This document shows, piece by piece, positions 1 through 8,656 of a stretch of 64,000 nt of DNA. The stretch is taken from assembly GCA_964648295.1 (NCBI GenBank), contig CAZYNH010000001.1, positions 186,001 through 250,000 on the forward strand. Direction: 5' to 3'. Numbering within the stretch: position 1 is the stretch's first letter; every line of letters starts with the position of its first letter. The notes beneath the pieces were generated by a model. It made no database searches. It had not been told where the DNA came from and was given only the letters and a program-made list of their open reading frames with translations. Source of the stretch: UBA4055 sp964648295 (lineage in GTDB: Bacteria > UBA4055). A program made the translations under genes and the position numbers.

Positions 1-942
1 ATAAAGCCTTTTTTAAGAATATTTCTTGTTGCATCTGCAATGGCAAAGAGATATTTTCACATTCTTAAAGCCGGATTATACGACGCCGTCTATATTCAGA
101 AAGATGTCCTCCCCTCTTTCTATCTCTTTCTTCTAAAGATCCTCAACAAAAATATTATTTTCGACCTCGATGACGCCATATTTGAAGCTCATGCGACTGT
201 TAAACCGTCATTATTCAGCCTCGAATATCTTTTCTTCAGGATGAGAAAAAACAATCTCATCAAAACACTGAGATCCGCTAAAGCGGTAACTGTGACCGTA
301 CCCTATCTCGCTGAATATGTAAAAAATTTCAATTTAAATGTTCATGTAGTTACGGGCCCTATTGACTGCTCTATCTATCAGCCTTTGCCGAAAAATAACG
401 AAAATGTAGTAATAGGCTGGATAGGTTCGCCGGTTACGGCAAAATATGTGACGGACATTCTGCCCGCATTTGTTGAGCTTCAGATAAAATATCCCGAAGC
501 TGAATTCCATATTGTCGGTTCAAGGCCATTTGAAACAGATGGTATAAATATTGAATTCTTCGACTGGTCTGAAGAAAAAGAGCTCGGACTCCTTTCCCGG
601 TTCGATATTGGAATAATGCCTTTAACGGACGACAAATGGTCTAAGGGTAAGGGCGGCTTGAAAATTCTCCAGTATTTCGCGATGGGAATTCCCGTGGTGT
701 GCTCGCCTGTAGGGATTAATGAAGAGCTTGTGAATGGCGGAATAAACGGATATCACGCAAAAAACACGGTCGAGTGGACGGAAAAACTAGGAAAGCTGAT
801 CGAAAACAAGTCGCTTAGAGAAGAATTCGGGCTAGCGGGACGAAAATCAGTTGAAGAAAGATTTGATTTAATAAAAGCCGTCGATTATATTGAAGATATA
901 ATTCGAAAGACTGTTCTAAATGCGGAGACTGCTGATTTATGA
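1..942 (+). CDS. Glycosyltransferase family 4 (group 1), 5'-truncated
   Basis: The frame is already open at base 1, so the gene starts upstream of the window; an internal Met at 40 is not a convincing start. The visible ~313 residues match GT-B glycosyltransferases of group 1. Near the N-terminus is the family-typical stretch 'YDAVYIQKDVLP' followed by 'IIFDLDDAIF'; the C-terminal half has 'VVIGWIGSP' and the nucleotide-sugar-binding run 'KGGLKILQYFAMGIPVVCSP', then 'INGYHAKN'. Such enzymes transfer a sugar from an NDP-sugar to a lipid-linked or glycan acceptor at the cytoplasmic face of the membrane. The stop overlaps the next glycosyltransferase by 4 nt (ATGA), so the two are translationally coupled in a surface-glycan cluster. 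The sugar specificity cannot be read from sequence. Confidence 0.85.
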   Translation: MKPFLRIFLVASAMAKRYFHILKAGLYDAVYIQKDVLPSFYLFLLKILNKNIIFDLDDAIFEAHATVKPSLFSLEYLFFRMRKNNLIKTLRSAKAVTVTVPYLAEYVKNFNLNVHVVTGPIDCSIYQPLPKNNENVVIGWIGSPVTAKYVTDILPAFVELQIKYPEAEFHIVGSRPFETDGINIEFFDWSEEKELGLLSRFDIGIMPLTDDKWSKGKGGLKILQYFAMGIPVVCSPVGINEELVNGGINGYHAKNTVEWTEKLGKLIENKSLREEFGLAGRKSVEERFDLIKAVDYIEDIIRKTVLNAETADL

Positions 943-1811
943 AGAACCTGACTGTAATAATTCCTGCATACAATGAGGAAAAAGCCATTGGAGAAACACT
1001 CGGGAAACTGCTGCCGGGCGCAGAAAAGAACGGCTGGAATATTATTGTTGTGAATGACGGCTCCTCTGATTCCACTTTAAAGGAAATTGAAAAATTCCCG
1101 TCCGTTAAGGTGGTGAGCCACAAAGTGAACCGCGGTTACGGCGCTTCCTTAAAGACGGGAATTAACGCGGCGGAGACCGAACTGATAGCATTTTATGATG
1201 CTGACGGGCAACACAGACCGGAAGAACTTGAAAAGCTGTGGAAAGCATGGAACGAACAGGACATGATCGTGGGGCAAAGAGTAAAAGGTTCGCATTTTTC
1301 AATATCTAGAGCTCCGGGAAAATGGGTATTGGGAAAAACAGCGAATTTTCTTGCCGGCAGAAAGATCCCCGACCTGAACTCAGGGCTGAGAATAGTAAAA
1401 AGGGATCTGATAAAAAAATATCTGCAGCTTTTCCCGGACGGATTTTCTTTCTCGACAACATCAACGATAGCTTTTTTAGGCGATAAAAGAGAAGTGGAGT
1501 ATATTCCAATTAAAACGGCGAAAAGAGCGGGAAAAAGCAGCGTCAGCCAGATAAAAGACGGTTTTAACACAATACTGCTGATCTTAAGGCTGATAGTCCT
1601 TTTCAATCCGCTAAAAGTATTCGTTCCGTCCAGTTTTTTTCTTATTTTCATAAGCATAATATACGAAGTGATCTGGGGTTATATTTACAGCCCCCACCTC
1701 AGAATGCTGCCCGGAGCTCTTTTAACTTTTTTGACCGGAATAATAATTTTCTTCTTTGCTCTTATCATGGATCAGATATCGCAGATAAGAAGGAATTCGA
1801 TCGGAAAGTAA
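939..1811 (+). CDS. Glycosyltransferase family 2 (DPM1/polyprenol-phosphate type)
   Basis: 290 residues. The N-terminal GT-A domain is clear: 'VIIPAYNEEKAIGETL', 'VVNDGSSDST', and the metal/nucleotide motif 'FYDADGQH' (DxD-like) near residue 90. Two hydrophobic segments at about residues 230-285 anchor the protein in the membrane, as in polyprenyl-phosphate sugar transferases that load a sugar onto undecaprenyl-phosphate for use by GT-C enzymes. It starts inside the preceding gene (ATGA) and its TAA is followed directly by the ATG of a multi-spanning protein that could be the consumer of its lipid-linked product; that link is inference from adjacency. Family assignment is firm, substrate unknown. 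Confidence 0.88.
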   Translation: MKNLTVIIPAYNEEKAIGETLGKLLPGAEKNGWNIIVVNDGSSDSTLKEIEKFPSVKVVSHKVNRGYGASLKTGINAAETELIAFYDADGQHRPEELEKLWKAWNEQDMIVGQRVKGSHFSISRAPGKWVLGKTANFLAGRKIPDLNSGLRIVKRDLIKKYLQLFPDGFSFSTTSTIAFLGDKREVEYIPIKTAKRAGKSSVSQIKDGFNTILLILRLIVLFNPLKVFVPSSFFLIFISIIYEVIWGYIYSPHLRMLPGALLTFLTGIIIFFFALIMDQISQIRRNSIGK

Positions 1812-3470
1812 ATGAAGCATAAAATATTAAAAATATCACTTTCCGTCCTCATGGCTTTAACTGCCGTCTGGATAATCTGGCTTTCGCTCACGCCTCTCGT
1901 TGACAGGGACGGCACAAGGTTCCATCTGCCCTTCGCTAAGCTCTGGGCGGAAAACGGTTTTATGTATTTTAGGAAATACTTTGCATACTATGACCTGAAC
2001 ATGCTGAATTTGAACTATCTCTATATGCTCGTTTTCAAATTCGGACTCTCAGACCAGTTCACGAAAATCATTCATGCTTCATTCCTGCTCGGGGGCGGAT
2101 ATCTTGTTTTCAGGTATTTCAGAGAAAAGTACGGGTTTAACTGGGCGGCACTGTCATTTATAATGTACTGCACTATCCCGGTAAATCAGAGACTCGCGGC
2201 TGAAGTATATGTGGATCTGGGCCTGCTGTTCTTTTCAACGCTTTCCATTATCTGCTTCATAAAATGGTTCGAAAGCGGCCTTGAGAGCAGAAAATATCTG
2301 CTGATATCAGCCATAGGCGCAGGTCTTGCTTTCGGTACAAAATATAACGCTATGATATTCGCTTTCTTCACAACTCTTTTTATAGGCCTGTCAACAGCAA
2401 GGGAGAAAAAAGACGACAAACTCGCCATAAAAAATATGGCCGTATATTCCGGAATAATTTTAATATGCGCGTCACCCTGGCTGATAAGGAATTTTATTAA
2501 TTCAGGCAACCCGTTTTTTCCCCTGTTCGGCTCAATTTTCCCGTCTGACATAAAAATGCCTTCAGAGCTTATAGAAAATGTTGGCGGCGAGGTAATGAAC
2601 AGGATCATAAACGGAAAAGATTCGGTTTTTTCTCTTTTTCTGCTCCCCGTCAGAGTTTTCTTTGAAGGAGCCGATCATGATTTTTTAAAATTCGACGGGG
2701 TATTGAATCCTTTGCTCCTCCTGCTTCTGCCTTTTCTTTTTTATCCCGGACCAAAAAGAGAGAATAACTCAAATTCGTATCTTCTGATCATGTTCACGGT
2801 CATTTACCTTGTAACTTTATACGGCAATAACATAAGGATAAGATATTTTATTCCGGTTGTGCCGATACTCATAATACTCGGCATTGAAGCTCTCAAGAAT
2901 ATCTGGGAGAACAGAAAAACAAAAACATTCTCTTATGTATTATCGACGGTCTTCATCTTATATAATATAAATTACGGAGTTTTTCTTTCAGGAGAAGTTC
3001 ATATTTTCGACTTCAATCCGTTCAGCAATTCATCAAAAGAAGAATTTCTTCAGAAATATCTAAGGCTCAATGATTTTTTCGATTTCGTTAATAAAAATAC
3101 TCCCGAAGATGCCGTGATTTACGAAGCTTTCACAGGAGGAAGAAGTTATTACATCAACAGAACTTTTTACTCGGACACTACATCTTTAGACCGCTACCTG
3201 CTTGATCTGGCAAAGAACGGAGCTTCACCTGAAGACTACAGTAAGCACTTTAAAAACCTGCCCAACAGCGATTTATCTGCGACACATATACTTATCAGGC
3301 CGAACGATCTCATTAAGACATTTCTTGATATTTACAGAGATGAGAACGACCCGGATGACGGAAGTAACAAACAGAAAGTTCAGGGCTTTGTGAATTATAT
3401 GTACAGCCTAAAACTTCTTAAGGAGAGGGATGGAGTATTCCTTTTGGAGATCCCTGCCGTTTATGATTAA
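1812..3470 (+). CDS. Multi-spanning GT-C-like membrane glycosyltransferase
   Basis: 552 residues with about ten hydrophobic segments and a short soluble C-terminal tail (from about residue 430). The first loop after TM1 carries acidic residues ('LVDRDGTRFHLPFAKLW', about residues 33-49), the arrangement seen in GT-C lipid-phosphate-sugar-dependent glycosyltransferases (ArnT/PMT-like), where an Asp in the first extracytoplasmic loop is catalytic. It follows the family-2 enzyme with no gap (TAA then ATG), so the pair probably makes and then uses a polyprenyl-phosphate sugar. No specific family is claimed. It ends just before a promoter for the pilin-like gene. Confidence 0.65.
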   Translation: MKHKILKISLSVLMALTAVWIIWLSLTPLVDRDGTRFHLPFAKLWAENGFMYFRKYFAYYDLNMLNLNYLYMLVFKFGLSDQFTKIIHASFLLGGGYLVFRYFREKYGFNWAALSFIMYCTIPVNQRLAAEVYVDLGLLFFSTLSIICFIKWFESGLESRKYLLISAIGAGLAFGTKYNAMIFAFFTTLFIGLSTAREKKDDKLAIKNMAVYSGIILICASPWLIRNFINSGNPFFPLFGSIFPSDIKMPSELIENVGGEVMNRIINGKDSVFSLFLLPVRVFFEGADHDFLKFDGVLNPLLLLLLPFLFYPGPKRENNSNSYLLIMFTVIYLVTLYGNNIRIRYFIPVVPILIILGIEALKNIWENRKTKTFSYVLSTVFILYNINYGVFLSGEVHIFDFNPFSNSSKEEFLQKYLRLNDFFDFVNKNTPEDAVIYEAFTGGRSYYINRTFYSDTTSLDRYLLDLAKNGASPEDYSKHFKNLPNSDLSATHILIRPNDLIKTFLDIYRDENDPDDGSNKQKVQGFVNYMYSLKLLKERDGVFLLEIPAVYD

Positions 3471-3485
3471 TATTTTATTTTTTAC

Positions 3486-3514
3486 TTGACAAGAAGTTTT
3501 TTTTTGTTTAGTTT
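3486..3514 (+). promoter_or_regulatory. Sigma-70-like promoter of the pilin-like gene
   Basis: A perfect -35 TTGACA (3486-3491) is followed after 17 nt by TAGTTT (3509-3514), a weak -10. The spacer is a T-rich run. It lies in the only sizeable gap of this cluster, directly upstream of the pilin-like gene, giving a leader of roughly 60 nt. The -35 is strong evidence; the -10 matches only half of the consensus. Confidence 0.45.
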
Positions 3515-3528
3515 TATGGACAGACCGC

Positions 3529-3546
3529 CGGAAAACTCATTTTCCG
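3529..3546 (+). other. Hairpin in the leader of the pilin-like gene
   Basis: Perfect 7-bp inverted repeat CGGAAAA / TTTTCCG with a 4-nt loop (ctca), lying between the promoter and the ribosome binding site. There is no T-tract after it, so it is not a terminator. It may stabilise the transcript; that role is inferred. Confidence 0.4.
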
Positions 3547-3582
3547 ACAGGGTCATAAAAAACAAAAGAGGAGGTGAAAAAG

Positions 3583-3912
3583 ATGAGAAAAGGTTTTACA
3601 CTGATCGAGGTTCTGGTTGTTGCGGTAATCGTTGCTATTCTGGCAGCAGTAGCTATTCCGGCTTACAACGCTTACATCAGAAGCTCAAAAGAAAAAGTTG
3701 CTCTTAACTTCGCGGCAACAGTAGCTCAGTCATTCGGAACATACTATTCACAGAGTATGATAAGGCCAGAACCAGGCGACCTCAGCATGGTTGTTCCAAA
3801 AGGATATGTATGGATTGACGCAGATCCGTTTATCCAGGTTGACGGAGACGGTTCTCCCGGATACACTCCGAACGTTGACTTGAGTTCACAGTCAGTAAGA
3901 TGGAGAAACTAA
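3583..3912 (+). CDS. Type IV pilin-like protein
   Basis: 109 residues. The N-terminus is a class-III (prepilin) signal: 'MRKGFTLIEVLVVAVIVA', with a short basic leader, cleavage expected between Gly4 and Phe5, Glu at mature position 5, then the hydrophobic helix. ATG at 3583 is chosen over an in-frame GTG at 3574 because GGAGG (3570-3574) sits 8 nt before it. The globular part is short, about 75 residues, with 'QSFGTYYSQSM' and a Gly/Asp-rich end; such small pilins or pseudopilins are handled by a type IV pilus or type II secretion machine. No prepilin peptidase or assembly ATPase is in the window. It has its own promoter and terminator, unlike the coupled glycosyltransferases around it. Confidence 0.85.
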   Translation: MRKGFTLIEVLVVAVIVAILAAVAIPAYNAYIRSSKEKVALNFAATVAQSFGTYYSQSMIRPEPGDLSMVVPKGYVWIDADPFIQVDGDGSPGYTPNVDLSSQSVRWRN

Positions 3913-3935
3913 TTTCCAAAAGACTGAAAAGTTTT

Positions 3936-3964
3936 AAAAGCCAATCGAAAGATTGGCTTTTTTT
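3936..3964 (+). terminator. Rho-independent terminator after the pilin-like gene
   Basis: An 11-bp stem (3936-3946 pairs with 3951-3961) closed by a GAAA tetraloop, ending in a run of T to 3964. It is the cleanest intrinsic terminator in the window and isolates the pilin-like gene from the gene downstream. Confidence 0.9.
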
Positions 3965-4006
3965 ATTTGTTTGGTTTATATTGAGATCAAAAGCCTGCAG
4001 GTACAA

Positions 4007-5767
4007 ATGAAAGCTTTGCGAACATCTCTTTTTTTTGAAGGACGGTATTTATATCCGCTGTTGATATATGCTATTATGTTTTTATCTGCGTTTACAATTT
4101 ATGATCTTGGATTTGACCTGACCGACGAAGGATGGCAGATAGCAAAATCGTGGGGAATATTTCACGGAGATCTCAGCGGGAATGCCGACCTGATCTGGGG
4201 TTCTTCTTTTGTAAACGGAATTTGGTTATTGTTTTCAGACACCCCGTCACTCTTCTGGTCCCGTATTGCATATCTTTTTTTTCTTCCGATGATCGGAATT
4301 CTTATTTATATGATACTTTCTCAATTCTATTCCAAAAAACATTCTTTTATATCTGTAGTAATTTCATTTTTTCTTTTCAGTAAAACTCTGATGATCTATC
4401 CATCGGTCAATTATTACTACCTTCCCGTGTTTTTCTCGCTTTTATCGTTTTATTTTTATACTCTATATACCAGGTCCGTCAGCCCAAACGCCGCACTTCT
4501 GTCGTTAAGCGGTCTTTTTGCGGGTATTTCTATACATACAAAATTCACTTTTCTGATATTTATCCCTTTATTTGCCGTCTGGATGTATTATTATGAACAA
4601 AACACGGTAAAATTAAAAAGGCAGCTGAAAATATTCAACCTGTCTCTCCTCATGAGCATATTATCAGGTTTTTTTGTCCTTTTTGCTCTTGGAGGAGCTC
4701 AGGATCTTGTGTACGGCCACAACAGACTGTCGGTTTTTGATATGTTCAGCTATTTTTTAGGCACATCGTCAGTAAATTCCAGCCTGAATTATTCGGCATC
4801 CCACCTTCTTGCCGTTTATGTTAAAGATATTATTTCAAGCATCAATCTTATCGTTTTTTATTCATTGATCATATTCATTTTTTTGTTTACCGGGAAAAAA
4901 TTCCCGCGCTTAAAGTATCTTTATTCAATCATGATGGCTATAGTTATTTTGGTAAGGTTCCGGCATTTCCCGTCTGAACTTCATATTGAGCTCGTTTCCG
5001 TCATACTTTCAGTTTCGTTTTTGAATGTATTTCTGTCAGACAGACCTATGACGCGAGACCGGAAAATTTTATTTTTCATTTTCCTGAGCGTTTTCGCCTT
5101 ATCATTCCTCGGTTCCGGCACGGGTTTTTACGGTGGAGTATTCTCTTTCGGTTTTATGGGATTTTCGGCTCTGACATTGTGTCATTCAGCTTCGAACGGA
5201 TCGAAATTTATTAACACCGGGATTATACTCCCTGCTTTTATTTTAATCGCACTTGCAACACAGCTTACAAAAGAATACACTCCTTACCGCGATCTTCCTT
5301 CATCATACCTGAATACTGAATTCAAATCCCCGGAACTTAAAGGAATATATTCTTTTAAAGAAAGAGCGGATGTCGTTGACGAGTTTTTGGATTTTGCGAA
5401 AGCAGCGGATATAAAAGCGAAAAAGGTGATATTCGTCGGTATGCCTATGTTCTATTTCCTGCTCGATGTCAACCCGCCGATATCTGAAACCCACGATGTT
5501 ATTCTGGGATTCGAGCAGCTCAAAAAAGAGGTTACCGAAGCAGAACCGGAAGTCATTGTTATGCCCGTTCAGTCGCCAAGAGGGCAGTTATGGCCGCTTC
5601 CGCAAAATGCTGATTTCTGGACGCGCGACGGTTTTGAAAGGCAGACTGCTCATTATTATGAATTCTATAGAGAGTATTTGGCGCTGAACAATTTTAATAA
5701 AATATTTGAAAATGCGATGTTTATTGCTTATCGTAAGAGCGACTTTATAATGGAGGGTGCTGAATGA
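4007..5767 (+). CDS. Multi-spanning membrane protein, GT-C-like
   Basis: 586 residues from ATG 4007. An in-frame TTG at 3953 would place the start inside the preceding terminator stem, so it is rejected. About ten to twelve hydrophobic segments precede a soluble C-terminal domain (from about residue 450). The first periplasmic loop has 'FDLTDEGWQIAKSW', acidic residues in the position expected of GT-C glycosyltransferases. Its last 4 nt overlap the NDP-sugar epimerase start, so it belongs to the glycan cluster. A role in transferring a sugar outside the inner membrane is inferred from topology and neighbours only. Confidence 0.6.
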   Translation: MKALRTSLFFEGRYLYPLLIYAIMFLSAFTIYDLGFDLTDEGWQIAKSWGIFHGDLSGNADLIWGSSFVNGIWLLFSDTPSLFWSRIAYLFFLPMIGILIYMILSQFYSKKHSFISVVISFFLFSKTLMIYPSVNYYYLPVFFSLLSFYFYTLYTRSVSPNAALLSLSGLFAGISIHTKFTFLIFIPLFAVWMYYYEQNTVKLKRQLKIFNLSLLMSILSGFFVLFALGGAQDLVYGHNRLSVFDMFSYFLGTSSVNSSLNYSASHLLAVYVKDIISSINLIVFYSLIIFIFLFTGKKFPRLKYLYSIMMAIVILVRFRHFPSELHIELVSVILSVSFLNVFLSDRPMTRDRKILFFIFLSVFALSFLGSGTGFYGGVFSFGFMGFSALTLCHSASNGSKFINTGIILPAFILIALATQLTKEYTPYRDLPSSYLNTEFKSPELKGIYSFKERADVVDEFLDFAKAADIKAKKVIFVGMPMFYFLLDVNPPISETHDVILGFEQLKKEVTEAEPEVIVMPVQSPRGQLWPLPQNADFWTRDGFERQTAHYYEFYREYLALNNFNKIFENAMFIAYRKSDFIMEGAE

Positions 5768-6741
5768 AAATAATCATTACCGGAGCGGCGGGCTTTATCG
5801 GCTCGAACCTTTCTAAAACTCTGCTTGAAAGAGGTCATTCTGTTATCGGGATCGATAATCTAAGCTACGGTCTTGAATCGAATATTGCGGAATTTAAAGC
5901 CCATCCCGGATTTACTTTCTTTTTCGGCGATATCGCGAACCCGATGATACTTAAGGATATTCATTCCGATGTTATTATTCACCTTGCCTCGCAAAAAATT
6001 CCCCGGTACACGAACGCTCTCAGGACGCTTGACGAGAATTATCTGATGCTCAGAAATGTTGTTCAAAAATGCATTATTGACAGATCAAAGATCATTTTCG
6101 CGTCAACTTCGGATGTTTACGGCAAAAACCAGAATGTACCGTTTCATGAGGAGTCCGACCTTGTTATCGGCTCTACGACTATAAAAAGATGGGCTTATGC
6201 GTCCTCAAAAATATACGGGGAGCAGTACATTATCGCCAATCACGAGGAATACGGATTGAAATACACGATCGGCAGGTTTTTCGGCTCATACGGCCCCAAT
6301 CACAACCTGACATGGTGGGGCGGCCCGCAGTCCGGATTTATTACTAAAGCATTTAATAATGAAGAGATAGAAATCCACGGCGACGGCACTCAGACGAGGA
6401 CTTTTACATACATTGACGATACTGTAAGGGCTCTTGTTCATTTTGTTGAGGATGCGAAGTCCGACAATGAGATATTCAATACCGGATCAAATCCGGAAGA
6501 GGAGATCTCTATTCTCGGGCTTGCGGAACTTATATGGAAATTAGTGAACGGAGAAGACTCTTATCCGAAGCTCAAATACATACCTTACGCTTCATTCGGA
6601 AAATATGAGGATGTTATGAGGAGAGTTCCGGATATTTCAAAACTTAAAAAATATTTCGGTTTTGAGCCCCAGTGGAATCTTGAAGAAGGTCTGAAGAAAA
6701 CTATCAAGTGGCAGAGGAAAATAATCGGGAAGAATAACTGA
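5764..6741 (+). CDS. NAD-dependent epimerase/dehydratase (NDP-sugar, extended SDR)
   Basis: 325 residues, normal for extended short-chain dehydrogenases of the UDP-glucose 4-epimerase / dTDP-glucose dehydratase group. N-terminal Rossmann motif 'GAAGFIGSNL' (GxxGxxG); a catalytic serine/threonine region 'FASTSDVYG'; the catalytic 'YASSK' (Tyr-x3-Lys); and downstream 'GRFFGSYGP' and 'TRTFTYIDD', typical of this subfamily. It would interconvert or modify a nucleotide-activated sugar for the neighbouring transferases. Overlaps the gene before by 4 nt and the gene after by 1 nt (TGATG). The exact reaction cannot be told from sequence alone. Confidence 0.85.
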   Translation: MKIIITGAAGFIGSNLSKTLLERGHSVIGIDNLSYGLESNIAEFKAHPGFTFFFGDIANPMILKDIHSDVIIHLASQKIPRYTNALRTLDENYLMLRNVVQKCIIDRSKIIFASTSDVYGKNQNVPFHEESDLVIGSTTIKRWAYASSKIYGEQYIIANHEEYGLKYTIGRFFGSYGPNHNLTWWGGPQSGFITKAFNNEEIEIHGDGTQTRTFTYIDDTVRALVHFVEDAKSDNEIFNTGSNPEEEISILGLAELIWKLVNGEDSYPKLKYIPYASFGKYEDVMRRVPDISKLKKYFGFEPQWNLEEGLKKTIKWQRKIIGKNN

Positions 6742-7460
6742 TGCTCTATTTTTTAATTCCCGTCTATAATGAAGAGGAGAACATCCCGGAACTGGCGGAA
6801 AATCTGCTCGGCATTATTCCGGACGAAAGAAAATTTTTCGTTTTCGTTGATGACGGCTCTGCTGACAGGACTGTCGAAATGATACGCGGTTCTTTTGCAG
6901 AAGATTCTTTTCATATTATAACTAAACCCGAAAACAAAGGGCCGGGCGATTCTTTCAATCTCGGATTTGAATATCTTCTGGGATTAGATCTTTTGAATGA
7001 CGACCTGATCGTAACTATCGAAGCAGACAACACTTCCGATATAAAAATACTTGAACGGATGGTGCTTAATGCCCGGTCGGGATACGGCCTCGTTCTCGCT
7101 TCACCCTATGCGCAGGGCGGCGGTTTTGAAGAAACTACTTTTTTCAGGAAAGTCCTTTCATTTCTCGCCAACACGATCTTGAGGTTCTGCTTTGATGTAA
7201 AAGTCCTCACGCTCAGCTCATTTTACAGAGTTTATAAACCTGAAATATTAAGATTAATCAAGGCGAAATACGGAACAATTATTGAAGAACCCGGGTTTAT
7301 CTGCATGGTCGAAATTCTTATAAAAGCAATTAGGTGTAAAGCGGAAATTATCGAAGTCCCCATGAAGCTGTATTCGGCCAAAAGAAAAGGAAAATCGAAG
7401 ATGAAGATATTTAAGACCGGAAAAAGCTATCTTAAATTCCTAATAAACAGCAGATATTAA
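6741..7460 (+). CDS. Glycosyltransferase family 2, short form
   Basis: 239 residues, a single GT-A domain without the C-terminal membrane helices of the gene at 939. Motifs: 'FLIPVYNEEENIPELA', 'FVDDGSADRT', 'ENKGPGDSFNLGF', and 'TIEADNTSD' where DxD would sit. Start ATG overlaps the epimerase stop. Together with the following GtrA-like protein it forms the common polyprenyl-phosphate-glucose synthase plus flippase pairing (GtrB/GtrA), which supports a lipid-linked sugar donor role; this pairing is established for the families, the substrate here is unknown. Confidence 0.82.
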   Translation: MLYFLIPVYNEEENIPELAENLLGIIPDERKFFVFVDDGSADRTVEMIRGSFAEDSFHIITKPENKGPGDSFNLGFEYLLGLDLLNDDLIVTIEADNTSDIKILERMVLNARSGYGLVLASPYAQGGGFEETTFFRKVLSFLANTILRFCFDVKVLTLSSFYRVYKPEILRLIKAKYGTIIEEPGFICMVEILIKAIRCKAEIIEVPMKLYSAKRKGKSKMKIFKTGKSYLKFLINSRY

Positions 7461-7461
7461 T

Positions 7462-7893
7462 ATGAGTATGATCAAGAAAATAGCATCGTTTTTCATTCTT
7501 GAAGAAAATCTTAAATCGCTTTGGAGGCAGTACGGAGTGTTTTTTATAGTCGGCGTGATATCTTTCTTATTCAGCGTAATATTCTTAAGGATCTTCTATA
7601 GAGATATGCAGATGAATTTAATGGCCTCGAATGTTTTTTCATTCATTCTGGTTTCACTGATCAATTATCTCTTAAGCATCCGTTTCGTTTTCCTGAGGGG
7701 AAAATTCACGGTTCTGAAAGAAATGTTCTATTTCTATATTCTCGCTATTCTTTCGCTTGTTATGGACAGTCTCATGCTGTTCTACCTGGTGGAAAAAATC
7801 GAAATGTGGTATGTTTTTGCCAAATTCATTACCGTTTTCACTGTTTCATTCATAACTTTCGGGCTAAAAAAATTCTGGGTGTTCAAAAAATGA
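7462..7893 (+). CDS. GtrA-like membrane protein
   Basis: 143 residues with four hydrophobic helices and small loops, the size and layout of GtrA/DPMS family proteins. Recognisable are 'QYGVFFIVGVISFLFSV' at the first helix, 'NLMASNVFSFILVSLINYLLS' split by a polar break, and the typical ending 'SFITFGLKKFWVFKK'. GtrA proteins are thought to flip polyprenyl-phosphate-sugars across the inner membrane. It follows the family-2 transferase by 1 nt and its stop overlaps the acetyltransferase start (ATGA). Confidence 0.8.
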   Translation: MSMIKKIASFFILEENLKSLWRQYGVFFIVGVISFLFSVIFLRIFYRDMQMNLMASNVFSFILVSLINYLLSIRFVFLRGKFTVLKEMFYFYILAILSLVMDSLMLFYLVEKIEMWYVFAKFITVFTVSFITFGLKKFWVFKK

Positions 7894-8591
7894 CAAAATT
7901 TACAATTTTACCCTGGGACTCGGAATTTTTCGGTTTTAAAACGGGAAAGATCGAAGTGTCTGAATATGATCCGTCAGAGATTCAAAGGACTGTCGAATCG
8001 GCATTTACAGAAGGTGCTCAGCTTATATATCTGATAATTCCGGATGTTTTAGACCGGAAAGAAATCTTTTGTGACAGGCTTATTGATCAAAAAGTAATAT
8101 TCAGTAAATCAATTCGGGTCATAGCTGATGATATTCCCGGCATCGCCGTATACGACGAAGAATCAGTTTCCGCAGATCTGTATGAGATCGCTCTGGAAAG
8201 CGGCAAATATTCAAGGTTTAAGACCGATGAAAAGCTCCCGGCGGGAAGCTATGAGAAGCTTTATCGAAAATGGATAGAGAGATCGGTGAACGGTGAACTC
8301 GCCGATAAGGTCTTTGTGTATCGTGAGAACTTCAGCATTCTGGGCATGATCACCGTTAAAATAAAACCAGGCCGCGGCGAGATAGGCCTTCTCGGAATTC
8401 ATCCCGGAGCTCAGGGCAAAGGTATAGGGTCAAAGCTGATCTCCGCCGCAGAGAATTTCGTTCTTTCAAAAAATCTTTCTGAAATGGAGGTCGCTACCCA
8501 ATACGGGAATTCTCAGGCCTGCAGGTTTTATGAAAAGAACGGATATTCCGTCAGGATCATATTCAATTATTACCATATCCATAAATTCTGA
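7890..8591 (+). CDS. GNAT acetyltransferase, sugar-amine (WecD-like)
   Basis: 233 residues from ATG 7890, which overlaps the GtrA stop; a longer frame opening at 7806 only reads through the GtrA gene. The N-terminal 'LPWDSEFFGFKTGKI' is the hallmark opening of dTDP-fucosamine acetyltransferase-like (WecD) proteins. The C-terminal GNAT core has 'GLLGIHPGAQGKGIGSKL' (acetyl-CoA pyrophosphate loop Q/RxxGxG/A) and 'NSQACRFYEKNGY'. It probably N-acetylates an amino sugar made for the glycan of this cluster and is the last gene of the operon. Confidence 0.8.
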   Translation: MTKFTILPWDSEFFGFKTGKIEVSEYDPSEIQRTVESAFTEGAQLIYLIIPDVLDRKEIFCDRLIDQKVIFSKSIRVIADDIPGIAVYDEESVSADLYEIALESGKYSRFKTDEKLPAGSYEKLYRKWIERSVNGELADKVFVYRENFSILGMITVKIKPGRGEIGLLGIHPGAQGKGIGSKLISAAENFVLSKNLSEMEVATQYGNSQACRFYEKNGYSVRIIFNYYHIHKF

Positions 8592-8656
8592 ACTTTACTT
8601 ATCCTCTACATTTTCGTATATTCTTCAGGTGTTTGTTTAAGATAAAGGGGGCTATA

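Noticed and set aside
3953..3955. TTG start for the GT-C-like gene
   Set aside because: It would lie in the stem of the upstream terminator; ATG 4007 is more plausible.
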